The position numbers and the translations under genes are program-made. The notes under the pieces were generated by a model. It had not been told where the DNA came from and ran no database searches. It saw nothing but the letters and a program-made list of their open reading frames with translations. Of a stretch of 64,000 nt of DNA, positions 50,738 through 60,080 are shown in pieces. The stretch is from Domibacillus enclensis (GTDB taxonomy: Bacteria > Bacillota > Bacilli > Bacillales > Domibacillaceae): assembly GCF_900156125.1 (NCBI RefSeq), contig NZ_FTLX01000009.1, positions 1 through 64,000 on the forward strand, read 5' to 3'. Numbering within the stretch: position 1 is the stretch's first letter; each line of letters opens with the position of its first letter.

Positions 50738-52504
50738 TTGAAAACGAGAGCAAGAGAACGGGCAGAGGAAGCTGCGTTTCAGTGCTTTTTGAACAGCTAT
50801 TTACGCGAAATAGATCAAGGAAGGGCGCTTTCCGCTGACCGGTACCCGGCTGTCATACACGATGCTGCTCAGGAGGTGCGGGAGCTTATTCTTCATTGCC
50901 GTTCCTTTTCCTGCTTAGTAGAGGTGGCCTACCGTTCACAGTCTGGCAGGCACACGCTCGGGGCTGTTTGGAGAAAAGAAGAGACGGGCTGGCAGCGGGT
51001 CGAAAAAATCACACTATTAATTGCGTTGATTGAAGAGCTGCATTGCCGCAATAAAGATTGCTCCCATTATGAGCAGCTGTTAAGCCGTGTTCTTGAAAGC
51101 ACAGATGCGATCGAAAGGTATGTGGGCTTTCATGAGGAAAACAGCAAGAGCATGACTACTTTTATCGACAGTGAACAGTCGCTTGTCTTTGGACACTGGA
51201 TGCACCCGACCCCTAAAAGCCGTTACGGGATGGCCCACTGGCAGCATGATTTGTTTGCACCGGAGCTGAAGGGGCGGTTTCAGCTGCATCTCTTTTACGC
51301 AAATCCCTCCTGGGTCCGGTCGAATGCGGCAGAAGGACTGTCCGCTGAAGGAATGGTCAACGATCTTTTTCTGAAACGAAACGGTTATTGCACGGTACCG
51401 ATGCATCCGCTTCAAGCGAAGTGGCTTCTTCAGCAGCCTTGGGTAGCGGAAGCGATTCAAAACGGAGATCTTTTATACGAAGGAGCATCAGGTCCCCTAT
51501 TCACCGCTACATCGTCTGTGAGAACGGTTTACAGTGAAGACTGCCGCTGGATGTTTAAATTTTCGTTGCCTGTCCACATTACGAATTCATTGCGTGTGAA
51601 TAAACATCATGAGCTTGAATGCGGTATTGTGATGGGAAGCTTAATGGGAAATCTGGCTGTAGCTGAACAATATCCTTCCTTTCGCTTAATTGAGGACCCC
51701 GCTTATGTAACCGTCGACCCGCCTGGCCTGGGTCAGAAGGAAAGCGGATTTGAAGTCATTATCCGTGAAAATCCGTTTATGAGAAGCCGTGCTGACAATC
51801 TTTTTTCGGTAGCTGCGCTTGTTCAAGAGCATCCGGCGGGAGAAGATGCCGTGCTGACAGCAGAAGTAAAGCGCCTGGCAGAGGAATCCGGATTGGATGT
51901 TGAGGAAGCAGCGATCCGCTGGTTTCGCCGTTACTGGGAAACGGCGATTAATCCGCTGCTGACCATTTACGACCGCTACGGCATTGCACTTGAAGCTCAT
52001 CAGCAAAACAGTGTTTTGCAGCTGGAAAATGGCTGGCCAAGCCAGTATTATTACCGCGATAATCAGGGGTTTTATTTATGTGAATCGTACAGATTGCAGC
52101 TGCAAGGAGCTGAGCCTGCCCTTTGCGAGCACGGCGCCCTCTTTTACAAAGAACCGCTGATCCGCGACCGCTTTTTTTATTACGTGTTTTTCAATCAGCT
52201 GTTTTCCATTACTCATCGCATGGGGGCGGACGGACTGGTAGAAGAAAAGCAGCTGCTGCGCTGGATGGTTCTCGAGCTGTCTGACATGGAGAAATCGATG
52301 ACAGGAGCCGGACGCACTTTTATCCGGCAGATTTTAACGCAGAAAACGATTGCCTGTAAAGCCAACTTAATGACGCGCTTTCAAGATGTAGATGAGCTGG
52401 AAGAGAAGCTGGAGCAGGCCGTTTATACGGACGTGCCAAATCCACTGACAGACAGCAGTCTGTTGCAGCAAGGTGAGGGACAATATGAACCCGTTTTTTT
52501 ATGA
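50738..52504 (+). CDS. asbA: Petrobactin biosynthesis protein AsbA (NIS synthetase)
   Basis: A 588-residue IucA/IucC-family synthetase that, in petrobactin assembly, condenses citrate with spermidine. Family features are GHWMHPTPKSRYGM, VPMHPLQAKW, KFSLPVHITNSLR and GIALEAHQQNSVL. The TTG at 50738, with GAGGTGA upstream, gives an N-terminus MKTRARERAEEAAFQCFLNS similar in length and pattern to AsbA of B. anthracis; a GTG three codons earlier is the alternative. It is the first gene of a complete asbABCDEF operon under two Fur boxes. Confidence 0.92.
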   Translation: MKTRARERAEEAAFQCFLNSYLREIDQGRALSADRYPAVIHDAAQEVRELILHCRSFSCLVEVAYRSQSGRHTLGAVWRKEETGWQRVEKITLLIALIEELHCRNKDCSHYEQLLSRVLESTDAIERYVGFHEENSKSMTTFIDSEQSLVFGHWMHPTPKSRYGMAHWQHDLFAPELKGRFQLHLFYANPSWVRSNAAEGLSAEGMVNDLFLKRNGYCTVPMHPLQAKWLLQQPWVAEAIQNGDLLYEGASGPLFTATSSVRTVYSEDCRWMFKFSLPVHITNSLRVNKHHELECGIVMGSLMGNLAVAEQYPSFRLIEDPAYVTVDPPGLGQKESGFEVIIRENPFMRSRADNLFSVAALVQEHPAGEDAVLTAEVKRLAEESGLDVEEAAIRWFRRYWETAINPLLTIYDRYGIALEAHQQNSVLQLENGWPSQYYYRDNQGFYLCESYRLQLQGAEPALCEHGALFYKEPLIRDRFFYYVFFNQLFSITHRMGADGLVEEKQLLRWMVLELSDMEKSMTGAGRTFIRQILTQKTIACKANLMTRFQDVDELEEKLEQAVYTDVPNPLTDSSLLQQGEGQYEPVFL

Positions 52505-54152
52505 TTCATCTGCCCGTGTGATGAAGCAGCTGGTAGAGGCGATGGTGTTTGAAAAGCTTGTGCCGGCCGCAGAGCAGGAACAGGATGTGTGGGTATGGCA
52601 GGGGAAATCCCGTTTGTTTAAATGCTTTGGCCGCAAAAGCGCGTTCGGGCGGTTCAGGCTCCGATCCCTGCCTGTTTTTGTGAAAAACGAAGACGGCTGG
52701 AGAGACGCCTGCCTGCTTGACCTCGTCGATGAACTTCCTGTGGATCATCCGTTTAAGCAGCAGCTCGTACACGAATTTGTCCGCACGATTATGCTGTGTG
52801 AGTGGAACGAGGAACACGTAAAGCTGCCTGAATGGAGGGCATCGCTGCCGTACGAAGAAGCAGAAAGACTGCTCATCGAAGGACACCCGTATCATCCTTG
52901 CTTCAAGTCAAGAGTGGGGTTTTCATTAAGCGATCATGCAGCGTACGGTCCTGAAGGAGGGGCTGCTTTTCCCATTCAGTGGGTAGCGGTTCCGCATGAG
53001 GAGTTATCAGGGAACGAACCACCATGGAAAAGCATTCTTGGAGAGCCGCTGCATCATCAGCTGCTCAGTGAAATGGAGGCGAAAGGAGTATCACCCTGGA
53101 CACATTCTTTTTTTCCTGTTCATCCGTGGCAGTGGAAAAACAGCTGGTCCGAATGGAAGACACTTGTGCCGCTCCTTGAAGCCGGGTCGTACCGTGCTAC
53201 ACAGTCGGTCCGGACACTCTGGAATGAGGAAAACCCGTCCATGCCGCACGTGAAGCTATCGATGAACATGCGGCAGACGTCTTCTGTCCGTACGCTTCAT
53301 ACGCCTTCTTTATGTGCCGCACCGGTTATTTCGGACTGGCTGCTGCACATCCAGCAAACGGATCCGGTGCTTGAAGATATCGTGATGTTAAGCGAGTTTG
53401 CCGGTCTTGCTGTGGAAGGAGCCAAAGGCAAGCTCGGTGTTTTGTGGAGGGAAAGCATTCGGGCACATTTACGAAGCGGCGAGGAAGCCATTCCCTTTAA
53501 CGCGCTGTCCATGAGTGAAAAAAACGGCCGGCTGCTCATTTCTCCGTGGATTGAGCAATACGGTGCGGCAGCCTGGGTGGAGCAATTGATCAAGATCAGC
53601 GTGATTCCGGTCTGGCACTTGCTTTGTGTCCATGGGATCGCGCTTGAAGCCCACGCACAAAACATGATTCTGATACACGAAAACGGCTGGCCAGTGAGGG
53701 TCGCCCTCCGTGATTTTCATGAAAGCATGGAATATGTGCCTTCTTTCCTGCCTGACTCGTCCCGTGTACCGGATTTTAACGCAGCACATGAGCAGTTTCA
53801 GACATACAAGCCGGATGAATCGTACTGGATGTCTTCTATTGAAGCGTTGCGGGAGCTAGTAATGGATACGTTATTTGTTTTTCATTTAAGCGACGTTTCC
53901 TTTCAGCTTGAAGAACACGGTGTTTATACAGAACTGGATTTTTGGACGTGTGTGCATCAGCTCGTGACCGCTCACGTGTCTCAGCAGCCGGATTGGCAGA
54001 AAAGGCATGGGCTTTTGAAATGGGATCAGCCGATGATTCGCACGGAATCACTTTTTTCAACTAAATGGTCGGCGGCAGGGAATGAAAAGAGCCATCTCAT
54101 TCCGAATATACTGCATGCGATCAAACAGGAGGAACAACATGCTATCTATTAA
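52485..54152 (+). CDS. asbB: Petrobactin biosynthesis protein AsbB (NIS synthetase)
   Basis: A 555-residue IucA/IucC-family enzyme. It attaches the second spermidine arm or the 3,4-dihydroxybenzoyl-spermidine to the citryl intermediate. HPYHPCFKSRVGFS, FFPVHPWQWKN, KLSMNMRQTSSVRTL and GIALEAHAQNMIL match the family. It overlaps asbA by 20 bases. The ATG at 52485 lies 6 bases after AAGGTGAGG; a GTG four codons earlier is less likely. The asbC gene begins before its stop. Confidence 0.92.
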   Translation: MNPFFYDSSARVMKQLVEAMVFEKLVPAAEQEQDVWVWQGKSRLFKCFGRKSAFGRFRLRSLPVFVKNEDGWRDACLLDLVDELPVDHPFKQQLVHEFVRTIMLCEWNEEHVKLPEWRASLPYEEAERLLIEGHPYHPCFKSRVGFSLSDHAAYGPEGGAAFPIQWVAVPHEELSGNEPPWKSILGEPLHHQLLSEMEAKGVSPWTHSFFPVHPWQWKNSWSEWKTLVPLLEAGSYRATQSVRTLWNEENPSMPHVKLSMNMRQTSSVRTLHTPSLCAAPVISDWLLHIQQTDPVLEDIVMLSEFAGLAVEGAKGKLGVLWRESIRAHLRSGEEAIPFNALSMSEKNGRLLISPWIEQYGAAAWVEQLIKISVIPVWHLLCVHGIALEAHAQNMILIHENGWPVRVALRDFHESMEYVPSFLPDSSRVPDFNAAHEQFQTYKPDESYWMSSIEALRELVMDTLFVFHLSDVSFQLEEHGVYTELDFWTCVHQLVTAHVSQQPDWQKRHGLLKWDQPMIRTESLFSTKWSAAGNEKSHLIPNILHAIKQEEQHAIY

Positions 54153-55362
54153 TGACGTGCATTATACGAACAAAGACCTGGAGGAAGCTTTTCAGCGGTA
54201 TGAGCAGCTCCCCTTTTTAAAGGACGCGGGGAAATGGAGGGTTGCGGCTTGTCTCGCTGATTCGTTCGACTGGCTTTCTCTCTTTTTTTACATATGGAAA
54301 AAGGGCGGGTCAGTTGTGCCTGTGCATGCGGCTTCTCCAAGGGAAGCGGCAATCCGCACGGCAAAAAGGGCCAAAAGCAACGTGCTGTTTTACGGAACAG
54401 TAGCGGAACCGATTGTTTTTCATGAAGAGCCAGACGCAGACAGTGTGCTGATTCAGATGACATCCGGCACGACAGGAGAGCCGAAGTGCATAGCCCGGAC
54501 ATGGGCGTCTATTGAAGAAGAGCTGGAAAGCTACAATGAAGCGCTGCCGGTTAAAAACGAAGTGCCGATTGTTGCTTGTCCGGTCACCCATTCATACGGC
54601 TTATTATGCGGTGTAGCTGCTTCGGTCAAACGGGGCGTTGAACCGGTTGTGGCGTCCAGCCCGAATCCGAAATACATCCTGAAGCTGTTAAAAAACTATC
54701 CGGCGCACATTTTCTATGGCGCACCTTCCCTGATTCATACGATTGGGCAGCTGACAGGGGAAGAGAAAATCTTTCACAAAGTGATGACATCCGGCACACT
54801 GCTGCCTGCTGCCTGGCTAGAGCGGCTTCTTCCAAAAGCGGAAGAGGTTTTGCAGCAGTATGGCTGCTCAGAAGCCGGCTGTATTTCGATTCATTCGTCG
54901 ATTAGCAAGCCGGATGAAATGGGTAAGCCGCTTTCACACGTTACCGTCAAAGCAGGAACAGTGGAGAAGCCGGATGAAATCGTTGTGCACAAAAAGGGAG
55001 AAGTGATCCATACAAAGGATGTCGGCTTCGTCTCGGACATCGGTCAGCTTCATTTTTTAGCCCGGCTGGATGATACGATCAACGTCGCAGGGCTGAATGT
55101 TTATCCTCATGAAGTAGAAAGTGTGCTGCTTGCTATGCCGGGCGTGGACGAAGCGGTTGTCTTCAAAAAAACAGATCCATTCTCGGGCGAACGGGTTTGC
55201 GTGAAGTATGTTTCATCTTCCGGTGTAGATGAAAAGCAGGTTCGGACGTGGTGCAGGGAGCGGCTGGCACCTTATCAAATGCCTGTGGATGTGATCGTTT
55301 CGTCCAGCATCCCGACCCTTCCAAATGGGAAAATGAATCGAAAGCAGCTGAGCCGTATATGA
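54139..55362 (+). CDS. asbC: AsbC, 3,4-dihydroxybenzoate-AMP ligase
   Basis: A 407-residue adenylate-forming enzyme that activates 3,4-dihydroxybenzoate and loads it on AsbD. The ATP motif is QMTSGTTGEPK, followed by YGCSEAG and the C-terminal lysine in LPNGKMNRKQL. It is shorter than typical acyl-CoA ligases, as in AsbC. The ATG at 54139 is preceded by AGGAGG and overlaps the asbB 3' end. The stop overlaps the asbD start (ATGA). Confidence 0.92.
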   Translation: MLSINDVHYTNKDLEEAFQRYEQLPFLKDAGKWRVAACLADSFDWLSLFFYIWKKGGSVVPVHAASPREAAIRTAKRAKSNVLFYGTVAEPIVFHEEPDADSVLIQMTSGTTGEPKCIARTWASIEEELESYNEALPVKNEVPIVACPVTHSYGLLCGVAASVKRGVEPVVASSPNPKYILKLLKNYPAHIFYGAPSLIHTIGQLTGEEKIFHKVMTSGTLLPAAWLERLLPKAEEVLQQYGCSEAGCISIHSSISKPDEMGKPLSHVTVKAGTVEKPDEIVVHKKGEVIHTKDVGFVSDIGQLHFLARLDDTINVAGLNVYPHEVESVLLAMPGVDEAVVFKKTDPFSGERVCVKYVSSSGVDEKQVRTWCRERLAPYQMPVDVIVSSSIPTLPNGKMNRKQLSRI

Positions 55363-55616
55363 ATAAAAACGAGATGATTCAAGCTATTTATTTAATTTTG
55401 AAGCAAAAAATGCAGCTGCCTGCTTTGGAGGAGTTTCATGAAAAAGCGCGGCTGAATGAAGATTTATATATGGATTCGGTGATGATGCTTCAATTGATTA
55501 TTCATCTGGAGCTGGATTACGGACTGGATATTCCGGATGAAGCCATTGTGCCGAAGCATTTTCAAACGGTCGGCACACTGGCGGACTTTTTGCTGGAGCA
55601 GGAGGTGGTTCGGTGA
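55359..55616 (+). CDS. asbD: AsbD, aryl carrier protein
   Basis: An 85-residue acyl-carrier-type protein. The phosphopantetheine serine is in YMDSVMMLQL, followed by IHLELDYGLDIPDE. It carries 3,4-dihydroxybenzoate between AsbC and AsbE. The start is the ATG at 55359, overlapping the asbC stop by ATGA; the longer open frame upstream is inside asbC. Confidence 0.92.
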   Translation: MNKNEMIQAIYLILKQKMQLPALEEFHEKARLNEDLYMDSVMMLQLIIHLELDYGLDIPDEAIVPKHFQTVGTLADFLLEQEVVR

Positions 55617-56581
55617 TCAAGGTCCACTGCTTTGTCAGCTGTGTGTGCGAGCTTTTGAAAAAAACACCTGGTGTCGATCATCGCCCGTATTATTTCGGTG
55701 TGTGGGATTCCGACTTTACTGTAACGGACCAGTACGAGCTCGCCTACCATTCCGATCAAATGGATCATGATTTTTTCGTGGAGTGGTACGAGCAGCTGTA
55801 CGGCATTTCCATTGTCAGTTGGTACGACAAAACGAAAAAGAAGGAAGAGAATATGGAGACGATGATCCGCTTGATTACTGGCAAAAGCTCTTCCCGGCAT
55901 GTAATGGTCATGCTGGATTTATCGATGCTTCCGGAGCGGGAAAACAAGTTTCACCAAAAGCCGTTTCCTCATTATGTCATGCTGGAGCAAACAGAGCGGG
56001 AAGAAGAGTGGCTAATGCTTGATCCGGACTTTCGGTGGGAGGGCGTTTTTCCAAAGTCAGACATTTTGGCGGCCATTGGAGAACCGTCTGTAGAAGGCGG
56101 GTATTATTTTGATGCCGAGTCAATCCGCCCGCCTGCAGCAGAAGCTGTCCATGCTTATTTCCACACGTGTTTAAAGAAAGAAGTGAACCCGTTTACCGCG
56201 GCCATTCGCTTGATTGTCCGGCATCATTGCGACGGCGGGACTTATGAAAAGCTGGCGCCGGCCTTAAAGCAAATACCGGTGCTGGCGATTCGGAAATATG
56301 CGTATGAGCACGCGTTTGCTTTTTTACTGGAGCCGATTGAGGAAAATGAAGAGCTGTTTGAACAATGGTGCGGTGAAATCGAGCAGCTGGTGCAGGGGTA
56401 TACGGCCATTCAGTACCGTGTGATGAAGCTGTCAATGACAGGCTCCGTGGGTCATGTCCATACTGTACTTGGGCTGTTAGACCGTCAGGACCAGCGAGAA
56501 TACAAAGTGAAGCAAATGCTCCTTGAGTTATTTCAAAAATGGGAAGCCCGTCAAACGGTTCAGGCAGGAGGAATGGGTTAA
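55613..56581 (+). CDS. asbE: AsbE, 3,4-dihydroxybenzoyl transferase of petrobactin assembly
   Basis: A 322-residue protein occupying the AsbE position. In B. anthracis AsbE moves the dihydroxybenzoyl group from AsbD onto spermidine amines. The N-terminal CFVSCVCELLKK, DHRPYYFGVWDSDF and a late VRHHCDGGTYEKL are the regions I associate with it; there is no common catalytic signature to cite. GTG start, overlapping asbD by 4 bases. Confidence 0.85.
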   Translation: MIKVHCFVSCVCELLKKTPGVDHRPYYFGVWDSDFTVTDQYELAYHSDQMDHDFFVEWYEQLYGISIVSWYDKTKKKEENMETMIRLITGKSSSRHVMVMLDLSMLPERENKFHQKPFPHYVMLEQTEREEEWLMLDPDFRWEGVFPKSDILAAIGEPSVEGGYYFDAESIRPPAAEAVHAYFHTCLKKEVNPFTAAIRLIVRHHCDGGTYEKLAPALKQIPVLAIRKYAYEHAFAFLLEPIEENEELFEQWCGEIEQLVQGYTAIQYRVMKLSMTGSVGHVHTVLGLLDRQDQREYKVKQMLLELFQKWEARQTVQAGGMG

Positions 56582-57393
56582 TGAATATTCATGTATGTAC
56601 GATCTCGTTTCGACATACGCTGCAGTCGCTTGAGGATATCGCGAGGTGGGCAGCCGAGCAGCAATTCCAAGGAGTAGAGCTGTGGGGTGTTCACGCGGCG
56701 GCGCTTGAATCGGAAAAGCTGCCGCTTGTCGATCTGCTCGGTGAACTTGGATTGACCGTCCCGATGATCAGTGGCTATATTCCGCTTGATCAGACAGCAG
56801 ACACGCAGCAGGCATGCAGTCAGCTGTCTCAATTGGCAGGTGCGTGGCAGGCGGAAAAAGTGAGAACCTTCGCTGGAGCGAAAAGCAGTCAGGATCTGCA
56901 GCCAGATGAAAGAGCGTATCTGACAAAGCAGCTCCGTTATATGTGCGGCTTTTTTGAGCAGGAAGGACAAAAGCTTCTCATCGAAACCCACCCGGGCACG
57001 CTGGCCGATTCATTGCCGTCCACGCTGCAGCTGCTCCAAGAGGTGGATCACCCGAATCTCTGGATTAATTTTGATGCTTTGCACGTATGGGAATCAGGGG
57101 CGGACCCAGTCCACGCCTTTCAGCAATTGCGGAATCATACGGCTCATTTTCATTTGAAAAATATCAGCTCCCAAAAGCAGCTTTCTGTTTTTCAGCCGTC
57201 CAATGTGTATTCACCAGCAGGCTGCCGTGACGGAATGGTGCCTTTGTTTGACGGTGCGCTGAAGTATGAACACTTTTTGCCGCACATTCCAAACGGAGCG
57301 GATGTATCACTGGAATGGTTCGGCGCCGATGTGAAAGGGACGCTGGCGATGGATAGCCAGAAGATAAAAGCATTTCAGCACGCCTATGCCTAA
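56581..57393 (+). CDS. asbF: AsbF, 3-dehydroshikimate dehydratase
   Basis: A 270-residue TIM-barrel enzyme (xylose-isomerase-like) that makes 3,4-dihydroxybenzoate from 3-dehydroshikimate. The metal ligands appear in LLIETHPGTL (Glu), NLWINFDALHVW (Asp), HFHLKNI (His) and a final VSLEWFG (Glu). The ATG at 56581 overlaps the asbE stop (TAATG), with GGAGGAATG upstream. It completes the operon, so the cell can make petrobactin from shikimate-pathway intermediates, citrate and spermidine. Confidence 0.92.
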   Translation: MNIHVCTISFRHTLQSLEDIARWAAEQQFQGVELWGVHAAALESEKLPLVDLLGELGLTVPMISGYIPLDQTADTQQACSQLSQLAGAWQAEKVRTFAGAKSSQDLQPDERAYLTKQLRYMCGFFEQEGQKLLIETHPGTLADSLPSTLQLLQEVDHPNLWINFDALHVWESGADPVHAFQQLRNHTAHFHLKNISSQKQLSVFQPSNVYSPAGCRDGMVPLFDGALKYEHFLPHIPNGADVSLEWFGADVKGTLAMDSQKIKAFQHAYA

Positions 57394-57459
57394 AAGTGGC
57401 GTTTCTTTGCTTCTCTGACATAAGATAGAAGGAACGATGTTAGAAAAGGAGAGATTCAA

Positions 57460-58197
57460 ATGAATCAGCAGCCGTTCATTTTTGCCCATCGCGGTGCGAG
57501 CGGAACCCATCCTGAAAACACGATGGCGGCTTTTCGGGCAGCCGCTGATAAAGGCGCTCAAGGAATCGAACTGGATGTACAGATGACAAGGGACGGAGAA
57601 CTGGTCGTGATTCATGACGAGACAGTGAACAGGACGACAAACGGCAGCGGTGCAATTGAGCGGATGACCGCAGCGGAAGTGGCTGCACTTGATGCGGGCA
57701 GCTGGTTCAGCCCATCATTCGCCGGTGATCCTGTCCCGACACTTGAGGATGTTTTTACATGGGCAGCGGGAAATGACCTGCAGATCAATGTGGAATTAAA
57801 AACAAATAAAGTGCCCTATCACGGCATTGAAAAAAAGGTGCTGGACGTGATTGAGCACTTCGATATGAGAGGACGAGTCGTTCTTTCTTCTTTTAATTTC
57901 GACAGCATCAAACGAGTGATTGAACTGGACCCGTATATTGCGGTCGCTGGACTCATATGGAAGATTCGGCGTGATGCCCTGTTAAAAGCAAAAGACCTGG
58001 GCTTAACGGCGCTTCATGTTCAGACATCGTTTGCGCTTAGTGACTATGGGAAAGAAGCGGTAGACAGCGGGATGCTGCTGCGTTTGTATACAATCAATGA
58101 CATGAGGGAATGGCAGCGTGTGACAGCAAGCGGCTTGCCGGTCGAGGCGATTATTACCGATTATCCGGAACGGTTCGTTACCGTTTCGTCCGATTAA
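57460..58197 (+). CDS. Glycerophosphodiester phosphodiesterase
   Basis: A 245-residue cytosolic GDPD-family TIM barrel. It has FAHRGASGTHPENTMAAF with the catalytic HR and PENT, GIELDVQMTRDGELVVIHDE with the metal Glu and Asp and second His, and INVELKTN. No signal peptide. It hydrolyses glycerophosphodiesters to glycerol 3-phosphate and an alcohol. It starts 67 bases after asbF behind AAAGGAGAG with no terminator between, so read-through from the asb operon is possible. Its 3' end overlaps a small gene on the other strand. Confidence 0.9.
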   Translation: MNQQPFIFAHRGASGTHPENTMAAFRAAADKGAQGIELDVQMTRDGELVVIHDETVNRTTNGSGAIERMTAAEVAALDAGSWFSPSFAGDPVPTLEDVFTWAAGNDLQINVELKTNKVPYHGIEKKVLDVIEHFDMRGRVVLSSFNFDSIKRVIELDPYIAVAGLIWKIRRDALLKAKDLGLTALHVQTSFALSDYGKEAVDSGMLLRLYTINDMREWQRVTASGLPVEAIITDYPERFVTVSSD

Positions 58198-58294
58198 TCG
58201 TTGTCAGCTTAATGCCGCAGCCGCATAATGTGCTGTGCTTTAGTTTCTTCATCGCAGTCTGGCAGTTTGAACAAATTTGGACTGTTTTCAACAT
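58178..58294 (-). CDS. Small cysteine-rich (zinc-ribbon-like) protein, 38 residues
   Basis: Read on the minus strand from the ATG at 58294, with AAGGAG 6 bases upstream, the frame encodes MLKTVQICSNCQTAMKKLKH followed by STLCGCGIKL and a basic tail ending NRTKR. The CxxC and CGCG pairs look like a minimal zinc ribbon. Its 3' end overlaps the phosphodiesterase gene by 20 bases. I do not recognise the family. It lies downstream of katA but beyond that gene's terminator, so it probably has its own promoter. Confidence 0.55.
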   Translation of the reverse strand: MLKTVQICSNCQTAMKKLKHSTLCGCGIKLTTINRTKR

Positions 58295-58318
58295 GGTTCA
58301 CTCCTTATCGTAAATGGG

Positions 58319-58355
58319 AAAGAGGTATCCGCTTTTGTGCGGCATACCTCTTTTT
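58319..58355. terminator. Terminator after katA
   Basis: AAAGAGGTATCCGC / GCGGCATACCTCTTT-type stem with flanking A and T tracts. Confidence 0.85.
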
Positions 58356-58390
58356 TCTATATGAATCCATTGTGCATTGCTTTGATCGTT

Positions 58391-59848
58391 TTAGTTTACT
58401 GGAACTGCAAGGTCAAGTCCTTCTGCCACGCGCGCTCCGTATTCAGGATCGGCTTTATGGAAGTGGCTGATCTGGCGGAGCTTAATGTCCTCGCGTTCAA
58501 CCGGCTTCATGGCGCCAACGATGTTTTCAACAAGGCGTGTCCGCTCATCCTCGGTAAGAAGGCGGTACAAATCGCCTGCCTGTGTGAAGTGGTCATCGTG
58601 ACTGTAGCTGTGTTCGGCTGCCATTCCCTCTACCTCAAACGGTGTAACCTTCGCTTCCGGAGATTCTGTCGGGCCGCCAAAGCTGTTTGGCTCGTAATAC
58701 ACCGTATTGCCCCCGTTTCCGTCAAAGCGCATTTGGCCGTCACGCTGATAGTTATGGAACGGGCATTTCGGCGCGTTGATCGGCAGTGCATTATGGTTTG
58801 CACCAACGCGGTAGCGATGTGCATCGGCATAGGAGAACAACCGGCCTTGAAGCATTTTATCGGGTGATGCCTCGATCCCAGGAATAAGCGTCCCTGGTGA
58901 GAAGGTTGCCTGCTCGACTTCGGCGAAATAGTTTTCTGGATTGCGGTCAAGCGTCATTTTGCCCACTTCAATGAGCGGATAATCCTTTTGTGACCACACC
59001 TTCGTAACATCAAACGGGTCCCATTTATACGTGTTGGCATCTTCAATCGGCATGATTTGAACGTAAAGCGTCCATGATGGAAGATCGCCCGCTTCAATCG
59101 CATTAAATAAATCCTCTGTATGGTAATCCGGGTTTTCCCCCGCCAGCTTGGCTGCCAGGTCGACATCAAGGTTTTTCACGCCCTGGTTTGTTTTAAAGTG
59201 GTATTTCACCCAGACGGCTTGTCCTTGCGCATTTACCCATTTAAACGTATGGCTTCCAAATCCATGCATGTGGCGAAGGGTTGCCGGAATGCCGCGGTCA
59301 GACATTAAGATCGTCACCTGATGAAGCGATTCAGGCGATAATGACCAGAAATCCCAAACGGCTGTTGGGTTTTTCAAGTGAGTCTGCGGATGGCGTTTTT
59401 GTGTATGAATGAAGTCGGGGAATTTAATCGCGTCGCGAATAAAAAACACAGGTGTGTTGTTTCCGACCAAGTCATAGTTGCCTTCCTCTGTGTAAAACTT
59501 CACCGCAAAGCCGCGCGGGTCACGAACGGTGTCCGCTGAACCAAGCTCGCCTGCGACGGTTGAGAAACGAATAAACATCGGGGTCGTTTTGCCTTCTTCC
59601 GATAAAAAGTCCGCTTTTGTGTATTTTGAGATTTCATTATTTGTGACCACAAATGTGCCGTGTGCGCCGGCTCCTTTTGCATGAACGACACGCTCAGGTA
59701 CACGTTCACGGTTGAAATGCGCTAGTTTCTCAAGTAAATGCACATCTTGAATTAATGTAGGACCGCGTTGTCCTGCTGTTTGTGAATTCTGATTGTCGCC
59801 AACCGGGGCACCCCAGCTGGTCGTTAAACGATTGCTTTTTTCGATCAT
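58391..59848 (-). CDS. katA: Monofunctional heme catalase
   Basis: A 485-residue small-subunit clade 3 catalase. The distal His is in [14 protein letters not shown], the Asn in [11 protein letters not shown], and the proximal heme-ligand Tyr in [17 protein letters not shown]. It removes hydrogen peroxide. The start is the ATG at 59848 behind GAGGTGATT; the open frame runs three more codons to a non-standard ATT. The upstream PerR box and sigma-A promoter predict peroxide induction, as for B. subtilis katA. Confidence 0.95.
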   Translation of the reverse strand: MIEKSNRLTTSWGAPVGDNQNSQTAGQRGPTLIQDVHLLEKLAHFNRERVPERVVHAKGAGAHGTFVVTNNEISKYTKADFLSEEGKTTPMFIRFSTVAGELGSADTVRDPRGFAVKFYTEEGNYDLVGNNTPVFFIRDAIKFPDFIHTQKRHPQTHLKNPTAVWDFWSLSPESLHQVTILMSDRGIPATLRHMHGFGSHTFKWVNAQGQAVWVKYHFKTNQGVKNLDVDLAAKLAGENPDYHTEDLFNAIEAGDLPSWTLYVQIMPIEDANTYKWDPFDVTKVWSQKDYPLIEVGKMTLDRNPENYFAEVEQATFSPGTLIPGIEASPDKMLQGRLFSYADAHRYRVGANHNALPINAPKCPFHNYQRDGQMRFDGNGGNTVYYEPNSFGGPTESPEAKVTPFEVEGMAAEHSYSHDDHFTQAGDLYRLLTEDERTRLVENIVGAMKPVEREDIKLRQISHFHKADPEYGARVAEGLDLAVPVN

Positions 59849-59887
59849 CCAAATCACCTCATCAATTACTTTCTTGCTTATATTGTA

Positions 59888-59915
59888 ATGATAACACTTC
59901 TCAAACGAAAGTCAA
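59888..59915 (-). promoter_or_regulatory. katA promoter
   Basis: On the minus strand TTGACT (59915-59910) and TATCAT (59893-59888) are 16 bases apart. Confidence 0.55.
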
Positions 59916-59922
59916 TATCTAT

Positions 59923-59937
59923 TTATAATAATTATTA
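59923..59937. promoter_or_regulatory. PerR box upstream of katA
   Basis: TTATAATAATTATTA differs from the PerR consensus TTATAATNATTATAA at one base and lies just upstream of the katA -35 element. Confidence 0.7.
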
Positions 59938-60037
59938 ATAAGTATTTGTTTTAGAGAGATGGTAAGGATAAAAAGCTGAATTTCATTGAAGCAGCTCCTA
60001 TTGATAAGAAGGGGAAAGGAATGCTGAATGAGAAAAT

Positions 60038-60076
60038 GAAAAGAAGCCGCTGATTCGCTCAGGCGGCTTCTTTTTC
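60038..60076. terminator. Terminator after chrA
   Basis: AAAAGAAGCCGC / GCGGCTTCTTTT hairpin just beyond the chrA stop. Confidence 0.85.
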
Positions 60077-60080
60077 ATTT

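Noticed and set aside
50590-50838. An 82-codon frame at the start of asbA
   Set aside because: No RBS, spans Fur box 2, and is out of frame with asbA.
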